Shown: piece by piece, positions 1-8,692 of the stretch
Layout of the letters: every line of letters begins with the position of its first letter
Numbering within the stretch: the stretch's first letter is position 1
Assembly (NCBI GenBank): GCA_905221605.1
Contig: CAJNDS010001533.1
Coordinates: 1 to 14,744 of the forward strand
Reading direction: 5' to 3'
From: Symbiodinium natans
Taxonomy: Eukaryota; Sar; Dinophyceae; Suessiales; Symbiodiniaceae
DNA: 14,744 nt
The notes under the pieces: generated by a model
Told to the model about the DNA's origin: nothing
What the model saw: the letters and a program-made list of their open reading frames with translations, nothing else
Databases searched by the model: none
Made by a program: the position numbers and the translations under genes

Positions 1-2065
1 GGAGAAGTGGCAGCAGACCAAAACATCGGCACCCTGGTGGGGCTTCAGCATGGCTTGCTACTGGAAACGACCCACGAGAAGAAGTTGCTCCTGCCTCATT
101 CGGAGGTGCTGAGGGAGATCCATGGCAACCATTGCCTCGTGAAGATGAACCTAGGTCATCTCCTGAATCCACCGGTGTTTGTATACTCTGTCCGCGAAGA
201 TCTTCGAGAGTTGAGGGGCCAGAAAGATCGCGTGGCCTGGCTCTACCTTGCTAAGTTGCATGCGCTGACATCCCATGTGCTCCGAGATCCGTTTACGTTG
301 CGAACTGGAACAGAAACATCTTTGGGTCTCCTTCGATCGGCTCGATGCAGAGGGAACTTGTCCAATGGTGCTGACGTTCCTCGTTCCGAGGCAGAAAGAA
401 CCTTGCAGGAAATTGCCAGGCTGTCCCCAGTGCGACAAAGCAAGAACGGCGCCGAGGTCGTCAATTTCCAGCAGTTCTGTGCGCTCTGCGCACATGAAGG
501 CTTCGCTTTTCTTGCACGTGACGCCCTGCAGGAGATTTCGGAGCAACAAGCCCTTTCAGGTTTGCAAAGTCACCACCAACCTCAATATTGTTTGGAGAGG
601 TGCGGCAGCTTGGCCCAAAGGGCATATTTCCGCAGCAGTGAGATCTTCGGCTTGCCCGGGCGTTTGGAAGCAGAGGAGGAGGCGGCGGCTGCGCAGCCAT
701 GTCGGCCGTGGCAACCAGAACCTTGGCACGAGAGCTTAGGAGGTTGCCAAGAGGTCAGGGACGTTGCGTTCGTGATTTTCGGCAAGACTTTGGCGCCGCC
801 GCCTGAGAGAAGGCCTTGCTTGAAGAGTCTCCTGCTTACCAATCAAAGTTTGCAAGGGTGCGGCAACGTGTCCTGTGAAGAGCAGAGTGTGGGCACGTGG
901 GAGCTTATGAGTGGGGATGGTCTGCGACATTGGTGGTTGACTTTCTTTCGGGCTGCAAAGCGAGGAAGCAAGGAGAAATGCAGCTTCATGCTGGCTTACT
1001 TTGCTTCCCGATGGCCCCATTGTGTGGCTCACCTACAAGTGTTGGCCAGCATTTGTTTGCACAGCAACGACTTCCGAGCCTTGGATCCTCCGGCTTATTC
1101 ATTGTACATACAGCCGAACGAGAGGGACTTGAATGCCAACACAGTCCAGGGCATCATCCGGAGGCACCTGAGGCCCTTCAAAGAAGCTCGGCCCCAAAGA
1201 CCCACCCATCGTCAGCAAATCCAAGCTGATCAAGAATATAAGGCCAGGAAACAGGAACACAACCATCTTTGTGCCGAAAGCCTCCAGCGGTTGCAGGGTG
1301 TAGTCAACCAGAGGTGGCTTCAGAAGCTACGAGCTGTGCAGGTCCATGACTGTGAAGACCACATGGTCCAGAACGCTTTGGCGCTTGCAGGGGAGTTGAA
1401 TGGATGCTTTGAACGCTGGTGGCGGGCAGCTGAATTGCATGCGTTTCTGGAGCAGGTGGAGAACACAATTCAGCAGTTCGGAGGCGCTTCCTTGCGGAAC
1501 TTGCTGCCGTGGTCCAGTCGTGCTGTTTGGGGAAGCTGCCCGGCCGAAACTCGGACGCTGCCGCCACCCGCTTGCAGAGATGCCTTTAACCTCTCCGAGC
1601 CTCTCCCTTCAGAGCTGGAAGAGCATCCTTTGGATGATCTGTGGGAGGCAGGAGCACCGAAAGAACAGTTTGTGTTGAAGCCGACACCGGCCTTTCAACC
1701 ACCCCCTCGGCGGTCAGCGGAACTGCAGTTGGCGAGAGACGAAGGCTGTTCTGCCATCTACGCGGAGCTTAGCAAGCCACTGCACGAGAGTTGGCGCCTG
1801 GCGCAAGAGATGAAGTTGCCTCAGATCTCTGATGGTTGTTTTCCGACCACATTGAGCGACGACCTGCAAGCTGCGCTGGAAGCAAGGCAGAAGGAGACAG
1901 ATGGTGCCTGGCAGCGCGTGCTTGAAGCCATGCATGGCCAGGGACGGTTTGATGCTTTGATGAGGAGCTGTGGGTTACTTGAAGAACCAGCTCCGCTCTA
2001 CGTCCTTTCCAGGCTTCTCAGGGAGGAAGGTCAGTTGACGCAGGCGCCCATGCACATCACGCGAG
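1..2065 (+). CDS. DUF3638-family giant protein, internal exon (exon 1 of those visible)
   Basis: This is a long open exon that is already in frame at base 1 and ends at a GTGAGT splice donor (2066-2071), after which the frame stops at once. The GTG at 7 is not a credible start, so the true start lies upstream. Counting residues from base 7, I recognise by memory of the family: an IGTLVGL-type segment (7-13), LAKLHALTSH followed by DPFTLRTGTE (94-103), EIARLSPVR (135-143), the SGDGLRHWWLTFF region (302-314), FMLAYFASR (327-335) and FRALDPPAYSLY (356-367). These match, in order, the conserved stretch before DUF3638 in large fungal and protist proteins of roughly 2500-3500 residues. The molecular role of the family is not established; the ubiquitinyl-hydrolase label seen on homologues is weakly supported and I see no catalytic triad here. 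Residues about 400-640 are Gln/Glu/Leu-rich and probably helical. No frameshift or internal stop is present. Confidence 0.85.
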
Positions 2066-2191
2066 GTGAGTGATTCCAGATGTCATGTTGTGTCAGAGTA
2101 GTATGAACGAAATCATGAAGGAACATGCGTGTGTCATCACATGTGTGTCTTCATCTTTCCATCGGTGCCTATGTCCTGTTTCCGCACCCAG
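2066..2191 (+). other. Intron 1, canonical GT-AG, 126 bp
   Basis: The intron starts with GTGAGT and ends with CACCCAG. Removing it joins a phase-1 exon end (one base, G) to AG at 2192-2193, giving a Glu codon and keeping the frame open through exon 2. Without splicing the frame hits TGA at 2071. The joined protein reads on into IGSYAVAL, a conserved family segment, which supports the boundary. A CAG further in (2208-2210) could serve as an alternative acceptor but would remove conserved-looking residues and is not favoured. Confidence 0.8.
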
Positions 2192-2391
2192 AGGGGCGTG
2201 CAACCGGGCAGGTCATTGGCTCCTACGCTGTCGCCCTGCGTGCGCAACAGCGCATTCTTCGATGCTTGCGGTTGCGAGAGAGGCCCGACATGGCTCCATG
2301 GCTCGCGCGCGAGCTGCAGCAGGCGAGCTCCGGGTGTGTCAACTGGAGGCCGCGTGAGCAACCCGCTTGGTTGCTTCTGGAGGTTGACAAC
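2192..2391 (+). CDS. DUF3638-family giant protein, exon 2 (LLE motif)
   Basis: This exon continues the first exon in frame and encodes about 67 residues: an IGSYAVALRAQQR segment, a helical Leu/Arg-rich stretch, then NWRPREQPAWLLLEVDN. The pattern NW.P.(E)..P.WLLLE is the first of the two signature motifs (LLE) of DUF3638 (PF12340). The exon end is uncertain. The best alignment to the family keeps Val-Asp-Asn after LLLE and ends at 2391, which needs a GA donor. A GT donor at 2383-2384 is also in frame but deletes those three residues. The open frame that runs on to a stop at 2455-2457 is intronic read-through and loses all resemblance to the family after 2391. Confidence 0.8.
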
Positions 2392-2682
2392 GAGCCCTGG
2401 CAGTTGATCATTGGCAGTGTCGGAAGCAAGAACACCAGATGGCATCAGATGGCTTGATACCTCTGATCCATCTGCAATATTCTGTAGTCTCATGCCTTAG
2501 AAGGCAATTCGCAAAGGTGTGTCCCAAAAACAGCAATCCCCCCAACCGGGGTTCCCTTGCATGTGTGCGATGTTCATCACGTGTGCTTCCCAAAAAACAC
2601 CACATGCACGCACATCTGATTCCCGAATGTTTGGGCTGTGGTTTTTTCTCGCTTCGTCGCCGTTACTTTGCACATCGCCGAG
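2392..2682 (+). other. Intron 2, probable non-canonical GA-AG, 291 bp
   Basis: The intron runs from GAGCCC to GCCGAG and is phase 0. The same four bases, CGAG, lie at both boundaries (2391-2394 and 2679-2682), and a G follows the acceptor (AG/G), both reported traits of dinoflagellate introns. Splicing here yields EVDN-DFCIREQQ, which has the same spacing as the family pattern E(I/V)E.NFLIRPVQ. The in-frame alternative is a GT-AG intron from 2383, which shortens this segment by three residues. The interior shows no coding similarity and contains several CA/TG-rich and homopolymer runs. Confidence 0.6.
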
Positions 2683-2790
2683 GATTTTTGCATCCGCGAG
2701 CAGCAGGCCGCTGTGGCCGCACAGCTCATCAAGGCACCGTGGAACCAACTGCTGCAGCTGAATATGGGCGAGGGGAAGCCGCTTGTTATC
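2683..2790 (+). CDS. DUF3638-family giant protein, exon 3 (NMGEGK motif), 3' end uncertain
   Basis: The exon encodes DFCIREQQAAVAAQLI, then a short linker, then LLQLNMGEGK and PLVI. QLNMGEGK is the second signature motif of DUF3638 and resembles a P-loop (Walker A) of a nucleotide-binding protein. In the family it is normally followed by Ser/Thr-Ser-Val-Ile and a conserved VPM segment. Here the residue after Lys is Pro (codon 2779-2781), and similarity is lost after Ile at 2790. The donor could be GC at 2778-2779, GT at 2785-2786 or GT at 2807-2808, so the end could lie anywhere from 2777 to 2806. The first choice would put the following Ser/Thr in the next exon. The rest of DUF3638 and the DUF3645 part expected later in such proteins are not found in the window. 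Confidence 0.75.
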
Positions 2791-3465
2791 AATTGGCCAA
2801 CAAAAGGTTTTGGAGATGTTGTTTATTCTCCACATATTTCTCGCAACATAAGCAAGTGTTTGCAGCAAAGCCCCAGGAAAAGGTTTTGAAGACTGCTATT
2901 TTTCCTTTGGGATTTTCGGAGAGCTTCAAGAATTCCTTCAAAATTGTGCATTTTAGCTACCGCTGTTTTGGCTTTTCGCATGATATTGCGCAACTGCATA
3001 CGATGATGCACATGCATATTGAGAAAAGTAGGTACAGGATTTTTGTCCATACATAACCGCTGCGTTTAGGCAGCGTGGGTGCCTGAGTGGAATTCTCGCC
3101 CGGAAATGCTGGGCCCCGATCTCCACTGGGACAACGGATTTTGTAGGGCATCCGTCCTGCGCAAAAACTTGTGAGACATGTCATCTTTGAAATTCTGAGA
3201 CATATTGCAAACATTTGTCAGCATGCTCCTGAAACGAAGTGGGCAAACACATTCTGTGTATCACAGGTTCATGGTTTTGTTTTCTTGGTTTCTGAACCTA
3301 TCGAGATACGGCTGTTCATGGCCCTTGGCAAAACCTAGACGAGGGTTCGTTGTTGCGACGCACCGATGGCAGAGCGAAGCCACCGATATCCACCGATGAA
3401 CTAGCGTGTCCCGGAGAATTTGTTAAACCTCCATGCCTTCCCGTCTCTCTATCCTTCTCTATATT
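2791..3465. other. Non-coding stretch after the last recognisable exon
   Basis: I find no continuation of the DUF3638 protein in any forward frame here, and no other recognisable protein. Base composition is mixed, unlike the repeats that follow. It contains the possible tRNA-Gly-like relic at 3071-3133 and a few short local repeats such as CACCGAT (about 3361-3398). It is either the start of a very long intron or intergenic DNA if the gene is broken. Confidence 0.5.
3071..3133 (+). other. Possible tRNA-Gly(GCC)-derived relic or SINE head
   Basis: The segment TGCCTGAGTGG (3080-3090) resembles an RNA polymerase III A box. It is followed directly by AATTCTCGCC (3091-3100), which matches the anticodon arm of eukaryotic tRNA-Gly with GCC anticodon. 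The D-loop to anticodon spacing is about three bases short. GGGCCCCGATCTCC (3111-3124) is a weak candidate for the B box. The acceptor stem does not pair convincingly, so it is not a functional tRNA. A tRNA-derived SINE fragment or a chance match are the alternatives. Confidence 0.3.
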
Positions 3466-3577
3466 ATACACACATACACACACATATATATATATATGTA
3501 TTTTTCCCAGAAAGACTACATACATATATATACACACATACGGAAAATTTGCACACACACACACATACACACACACG

Positions 3578-3608
<31 letters not shown>
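3466..3608. repeat. CA/TA microsatellite, compound
   Basis: Alternating (CA)n, (TA)n and ACAT tracts run at 3466-3499, 3517-3540 and 3551-3608, separated by short unique segments. Alternating purine-pyrimidine runs of this kind can adopt Z-DNA (CA) or cruciform (TA) form. The small open frames reading Tyr-Ile and Thr-His repeats are products of the repeat and not genes. Confidence 0.9.
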
Positions 3609-3872
3609 GAGCCCGCCGCCTTTAGGGTCTATTTAGCTTTGGGTTTTTCTTATTGCTTAAAAAGAGCGAATATAAATATCGTAATACAAAAATACATATT
3701 TACACCTACATATGGCACGCAAATCTCATGCCCAGCGGTTCTAGGCCTAGCCGCACGCCATTACGAACTGCGAATTTCTGGTTGTTCTTATTTTCATTTG
3801 TTTCTCTTTGCTATCTGTGTATGCGTGTTCTTTTTTCAGCCTGCGTGAAAAAGTCGCTGTTTGGCTGCGGCA
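3609..3872. other. Unique spacer before the satellite array
   Basis: I see no gene or obvious repeat in this stretch. It is T-rich in its second half (about 3776-3840). A single TTTAGGG at 3620-3626 resembles a plant/protist telomere unit but occurs once only, so it carries no weight. The sequence changes abruptly to the purine-rich satellite at about 3873. Confidence 0.5.
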
Positions 3873-3930
3873 GAAGGGAAAGAGAAGTGAGAGAGGAGAG
3901 ACAACAAGGAGGCCATTTTAATTTTCTGGA

Positions 3931-5845
3931 AGGGTATTGATTGAAAAGAAGAGAAGAGACAAGAAACAAGGAGACGGATGGCACTCTTCTTTATCTATCA
4001 TCTCTCCCTTCCTTGCCTCTCCCATTTCCCTCTATAATTCAAAAGACAAGACCATTCTTGCTCTTCGCAGATCAGAGGAGAGATCAAAAGGAATGCAATT
4101 TTAATGGGAAGAGCAATGAAAAGAATGGAAGAGAAATGAAGACAGGAGAGGGAGGTGCAAAATCAGGCTAAGAGAAGATGGTGCTCGTTTTCATCTTTCT
4201 TCTCTTGCTCTTTTCCTTTTCAAATAAACAACAAAAGGAAGAACAATGAACATGCAAAGGAACCCGTTTTCTTTTTCCATGTGGGAACAAGGAAAGAACA
4301 GAGGCGATAAGGCGAGAGGAGGGATTTGCTGAAGCATGGGGAGGGTCTACGGACAAGGAGCCAACCCCGCTCACTTTCCCCATCCATTGAAACAGGAAAA
4401 GAAAGGAACAGGGCCTCCATTCCCCTCTTGTTCTTCCTTTCTTGTGTTTTTGTCACATCAAGGGGAACAGGAGAAGAGAAGGGAGAAAGAAGGAGAGAGG
4501 AGAGACAAAAAGGATTGCATTTGTACTGGGAAGAGCAAAGAAAAGAATAGAAGAGAGATGAATAAAGGAGAGGGAGAGACAAAATAAGGCGCAGAGAAGA
4601 TGGCACTCTTCTTTATCTATCCTCTCCCCCTTATCTCTCCCTGCCCTCTTTCTTTTCGAAATAAGAAAACAAAAAGGAAGAACTATGAGAAGGAGAAGGG
4701 GACGGAAAGGAACAGAAGGGATAGGCCGATAGGAGGGGGTATGGCAAGGTCCACGCGCAAGGAGTCACCCTCTGCTTACCCTTCCACTGCCTTATCATAC
4801 AAGTTCCTTTCTTGCGCTGTATCAGTTGAAAGGAAACAGAAGGAGAGAAGGGAAAGGGAAGTGAGAGAGGAGAGATGACAAGGATGGCATTTTTCTGGAA
4901 GCGCAACTGTACCGGAATGTGGCCACAATAAGCAGGCCAGGGAGACTCAGGCGGGGCAACTGTAGCGGAATGTGGCCACAACAAGCAGGCCAGGGAGGCT
5001 CAGGCGGGGCAAGTCTCTCCCTAATTAGAAAAAAACCAATCTTGCTCTTCGCAAATAGATAAGTGCCCTTCTTCCTCTTCAGGAAATCGCCTTTCCCTTA
5101 TTTTGCTTTCTGAAGCGAATAAGAAAAAGAACAGATAAGAAGAAAGGACAGGGAATGACTAGGTAAAGAGAGGAGCTCTTCAATTTTGCATTACTTTTCC
5201 TTCTTGGGGGGTCCTTTTTTCTCCCTTGAAGATGCAGAAAACTCTCAAAAGGAACACCCGTTCCATCGCCCATTTACTCTTCCCTTCCTTATCTCCTATG
5301 CTCTTTTCCTTAGTCATTGCAACAGGAGAAGACAGGAAAAGGGCCTCCATTCCCCTCTTGTTCTTCCTTTCTTGTGTTTTTGTCATATAAAGGGGAACAG
5401 GAGAAGAGAAGGGAAAGAGAAGGAGAGAGGAGCGATGAAAGGAACACAATTTTAATGGGAAGAGCCAAGAAAAGAATGGAAGAGAGATGAATAAAGGAGA
5501 AGGAGAGACAAAACAAGTTGCAAAGAAGATGGCGCTCTTCTTAATCCATCCCCTCTCCCTTATCTCTCCCTTCCCTTTTTCTTTTCGAAATAAGAAAAAC
5601 TAAGCAGGAAGAATTATGAAAAGGAGAAGGGTAAGGAAAAGAGCAGAAGAGATAGGCCGAAAAGAGTGATATGATGAAGTATGGCAAGGTCCACACTCAA
5701 GGAGTCACCCTCTGCTTACCCTCCCACTGCCCTTATCATACAAGTTCCCTTCTTGTGGTTTATCAGCTAAACGGAAACAGAAGGAGAGAAGGGAAAGAGA
5801 AGTGAAAGAGGAGAGACAACAAGGATGCCATGTTAATTTTCTGGA
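3931..5845. repeat. Satellite unit 0, divergent and rearranged (A-C-insert-B-C)
   Basis: This unit is longer (about 1915 bp) and more diverged than the others. Module A (about 3931-4620) contains an additional internal core copy (about 4099) and its GGAACCC anchor is at 4259. A C-like module follows (about 4621-4903), then the GC-rich 54-bp duplication (4904-5011), then B (about 5012-5527), then a second C (5528-5845). The order A-C/B-C instead of A-B-C shows that a block was gained or lost here. As the edge unit of the array, its greater divergence fits weaker homogenisation at array ends. Confidence 0.75.
4904..5011. repeat. GC-rich 54-bp tandem duplication inside satellite unit 0
   Basis: Two adjacent copies start with CAACTGTA at 4904 and 4958 and share GCGGAATGTGGCCACAA, AAGCAGGCCAGGGAG and CTCAGGCGGGG with about three differences by eye. 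The composition is GC-rich and lacks the purine/pyrimidine polarity of the surrounding satellite. No other copy is in the window. It sits exactly where C ends (CTGGAAG) and B resumes (CAAGTCTCTCCC), with module A missing. Confidence 0.85.
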
Positions 5846-7267
5846 AGGGTATTGAAAAGAAGAGAAAAGACAAGAAACAAGGGGACGGATGGCACTCTTC
5901 TGTATCTATCATCCTTGTCTTTCCCTTTTCCCTCTATAATTAAAAAACAGGCGCCATCTCTCGTCTTCAGGAACCCGTTCACTTTTTCCGTTTGGGAACA
6001 AGGAAAAGAACAGAGGCGATAGGGCGAGAGGAAGAATTTGCTGAAGCATGGGGAGGGTCTACGGGCAAGTAGCCAACCCCGCTCACTTGCCCCATCCATT
6101 GTGAAAAGAACAGGGCCTCCATTCCCCTCTTGTTCTTCCTTTCTTGCGTTTTTGTCATTTAAGGGGGAACAGCAGAAGAGAAGGGAACGAGAAGGAGAGA
6201 GGAGCGATGAAAGGAACACAATTTTAATGGGAAGAGCCAAGAAAAGAATAGAAGAGAGATGAATAAAGGAGAGGGAGAGACAAAACAAGGCGCAAAGAAG
6301 ATGGCACTCTTCTTTATCTATCCTCTCTCCCTTATCTCTGCAAGGAATAGAACAGACAGGAAGCAAGGAGACGGAGTGACAAAACTTGTCGCAAAGCTTT
6401 ATATATCTCCCTTGTCTCTCCCTAATTAGAAAAAACCAATCTTGCTATTCACAGATAGATAGGTGCCCTTCTTCCTCTTCAGGAAATCGCCTTTCCCTTA
6501 TTTTGCTTGTTGAAGCGACTAAGAAGAACAACAGATAAGAAGAGAGGACAGGGAATGACTAGGTAAAGAGAGGAGCTCTTCAATTTTCCTCCCTATCTCT
6601 TATGTTACTTTTCCTCCTTGGGGGATGTCCTATTTTCTCCCTTGAAGATGCAGAAAACTCTCAAAAGAAACGCCCGTTCCATCGCCCATTTACTCTTCAA
6701 TTCCCTTCCTTATCTCCTATGCTCTTTTCCTTATTCATTGCAACAGGAGAAGACAGGAAAAGGGCCTCCATTCCCCTCTTGTTCTTCCTTTCTTGTGTTT
6801 TTTGTCATATAAAGGGGAACAGCAGAAGAGAAGGGAAAGAGAAGGAGAGAGGAGCGATGAAAGGAACACAATTTTAATGGGAAGAGCCAAGAAAAGAATG
6901 GAAGAGAGATGAATAAAGGAGAAGGAGAGACAAAACAAGTTGCAAAGAAGAGGGCGCTCTTCTTAATCCATCCCCTCTCCCTTTTCTCTCCCTTCCCTTT
7001 TTCTTTTCGAAATAAGAAAAACTAAGCAGGAAGAATTATGAAAAGGAGAAGGGTAAGGAAAAGAGCAGAAGAGATAGGCCGAAAAGAGTGATATGATGAA
7101 GTATGGCAAGGTCCACACGCAAGGAGTCACCCTCTGCTTACCCTCCCACTGCCCTTATCATACAAGTTCCCTTCTTGTGGTTTATCAGCTAAACGGAAAC
7201 AGAAGGAGAGAAGGGAAAGAGAAGTGAGAGAGGAGAGACAACAAGGATGCCATGTTAATTTTCTGGA
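5846..7267. repeat. Satellite unit 1, regular A-B-C, about 1422 bp
   Basis: Module A runs to about 6383, B from about 6384 to 6960, and C to 7267. The GGAACCC anchor of A is at 5970 and the CAAAGCTTTATATATC start of B at 6392. It is almost identical by eye to unit 2, with scattered substitutions and one- to two-base indels. For example, the anchors differ by 1423 bp and the A starts by 1422 bp. Confidence 0.9.
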
Positions 7268-8692
7268 AGGGTATTGAAAAGAAGAGAAAAGACAAGAAAC
7301 AAGGGGACGGATGGCACTCTTCTGTATCTATCATCCTTGTCTTTCCCTTTTCCCTCTATAATTAGAAAAACAGGCGCCCTCTCTCGTCTTCAGGAACCCG
7401 TTCACTTTTTCCGTTTGGGAACAAGGAAAAGAACAGAGAGGCGATAGGGCGAGAGGAAGAATTTGCTGAAGCATGGGGAGGGTCTACGGGCAAGTAGCCA
7501 ACCCCGCTCACTTGCCCCATCCATTGTGAAAAGAACAGGGCCTCCATTCCCCTCTTGTTCTTCCTTTCTTGCGTTTTTGTCATTTAAGGGGGAACAGCAG
7601 AAGAGAAGGGAAAGAGAAGGAGAGAGGAGCGATGAAAGGAACACAATTTTAATGGGAAGAGCCAAGAAAAGAATAGAAGAGAGATGAATAAAGGAGAGGG
7701 AGAGACAAAACAAGGCGCAAAGAAGATGGCACTCTTCTTTATCTATCCTCTCTCCCTTATCTCTGCAAGGAATAGAACAGACAGGAAGCAAGGAGACGGA
7801 GTGACAAAACTTGTCGCAAAGCTTTATATATCTCCCTTGTCTCTCCCTAATTAGAAAAAACCAATCTTGCTATTCACAGATAGATAGGTGCCCTTCTTCC
7901 TCTTCAGGAAATCGCCTTTCCCTTATTTTGCTTGTTGAAGCGACTAAGAAGAACAACAGATAAGAAGAGAGGACAGGGAATGACTAGGTAAAGAGAGGAG
8001 CTCTTCAATTTTCCTCCCTATCTCTTATGTTACTTTTCCTCCTTGGGGGATGTCCTTTTTTCTCCCTTGAAGATGCAGAAAACTCTCAAAAGAAACGCCC
8101 GTTCCATCGCCCATTTACTCTTCAATTCGCTTCCTTATCTCCTATGCTCTTTTCCTTATTCATTGCAACAGGAGAAGACAGGAAAAGGACCTCCATTCCC
8201 CTCTTGTTCTTCCTTTCTTGTGTGTTTGTCATATAAAGGGGAACAGGAGAAGAGAAGGGAAAGAGAAGGGGAGAGGAGCGATGAAAGGAACACAATTTTA
8301 ATGGGAAGAGCCAAGAAAAGAATGGAAGAGAGATGAATAAAGGAGAAGGAGAGACAAAACAAGTTGCAAAGAAGATGGCGCTCTTCTTAATCCATCCCCT
8401 CTCCCTTATCTCTCCCTTCCCTTTTTCTTTTCGAAATAAGAAAAACTAAGCAGGAAGAATTATGAAAAGGAGAAGGGTAAGGAAAAGAGCAGAAGAGATA
8501 GGCCGAAAAAGAGTGATATGATGAAGTATGGCAAGGTCCACACTCAAGGAGTCACCTTCTGCTTACCCTCCCACTGCCTTTATCATACAAGTTCCTTTAT
8601 TGTGGTTTATCAGCTAAACGGAAACAGAAGGAGAGAAGGGAAAGAGAAGTGAGAGAGGAGAGACAACAAGGATGCCATTTTAATTTTCTGGA
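7268..8692. repeat. Satellite unit 2, regular A-B-C, about 1425 bp
   Basis: This repeats unit 1 in the same order and orientation; the GGAACCC anchor is at 7393 and the B core at 8296. The high similarity to unit 1 implies recent duplication or homogenisation by unequal exchange. Confidence 0.9.

Noticed and set aside
7-9. GTG as start codon of the long first open frame
   Set aside because: The frame is open upstream to base 1, family similarity begins at once, and the gene is eukaryotic with introns, so this is an internal exon.
151-1935. Several antisense and shifted open frames over exon 1
   Set aside because: They overlap the well-supported DUF3638 exon, have no recognisable similarity and are shadows of its codon composition.
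2439-3056. 205-codon plus-strand open frame after exon 2
   Set aside because: It crosses intron 2 and exon 3 in the wrong frame, while exon 3 has a strong motif match in another frame.
3620-3626. Telomere-type TTTAGGG
   Set aside because: A single occurrence, expected by chance.
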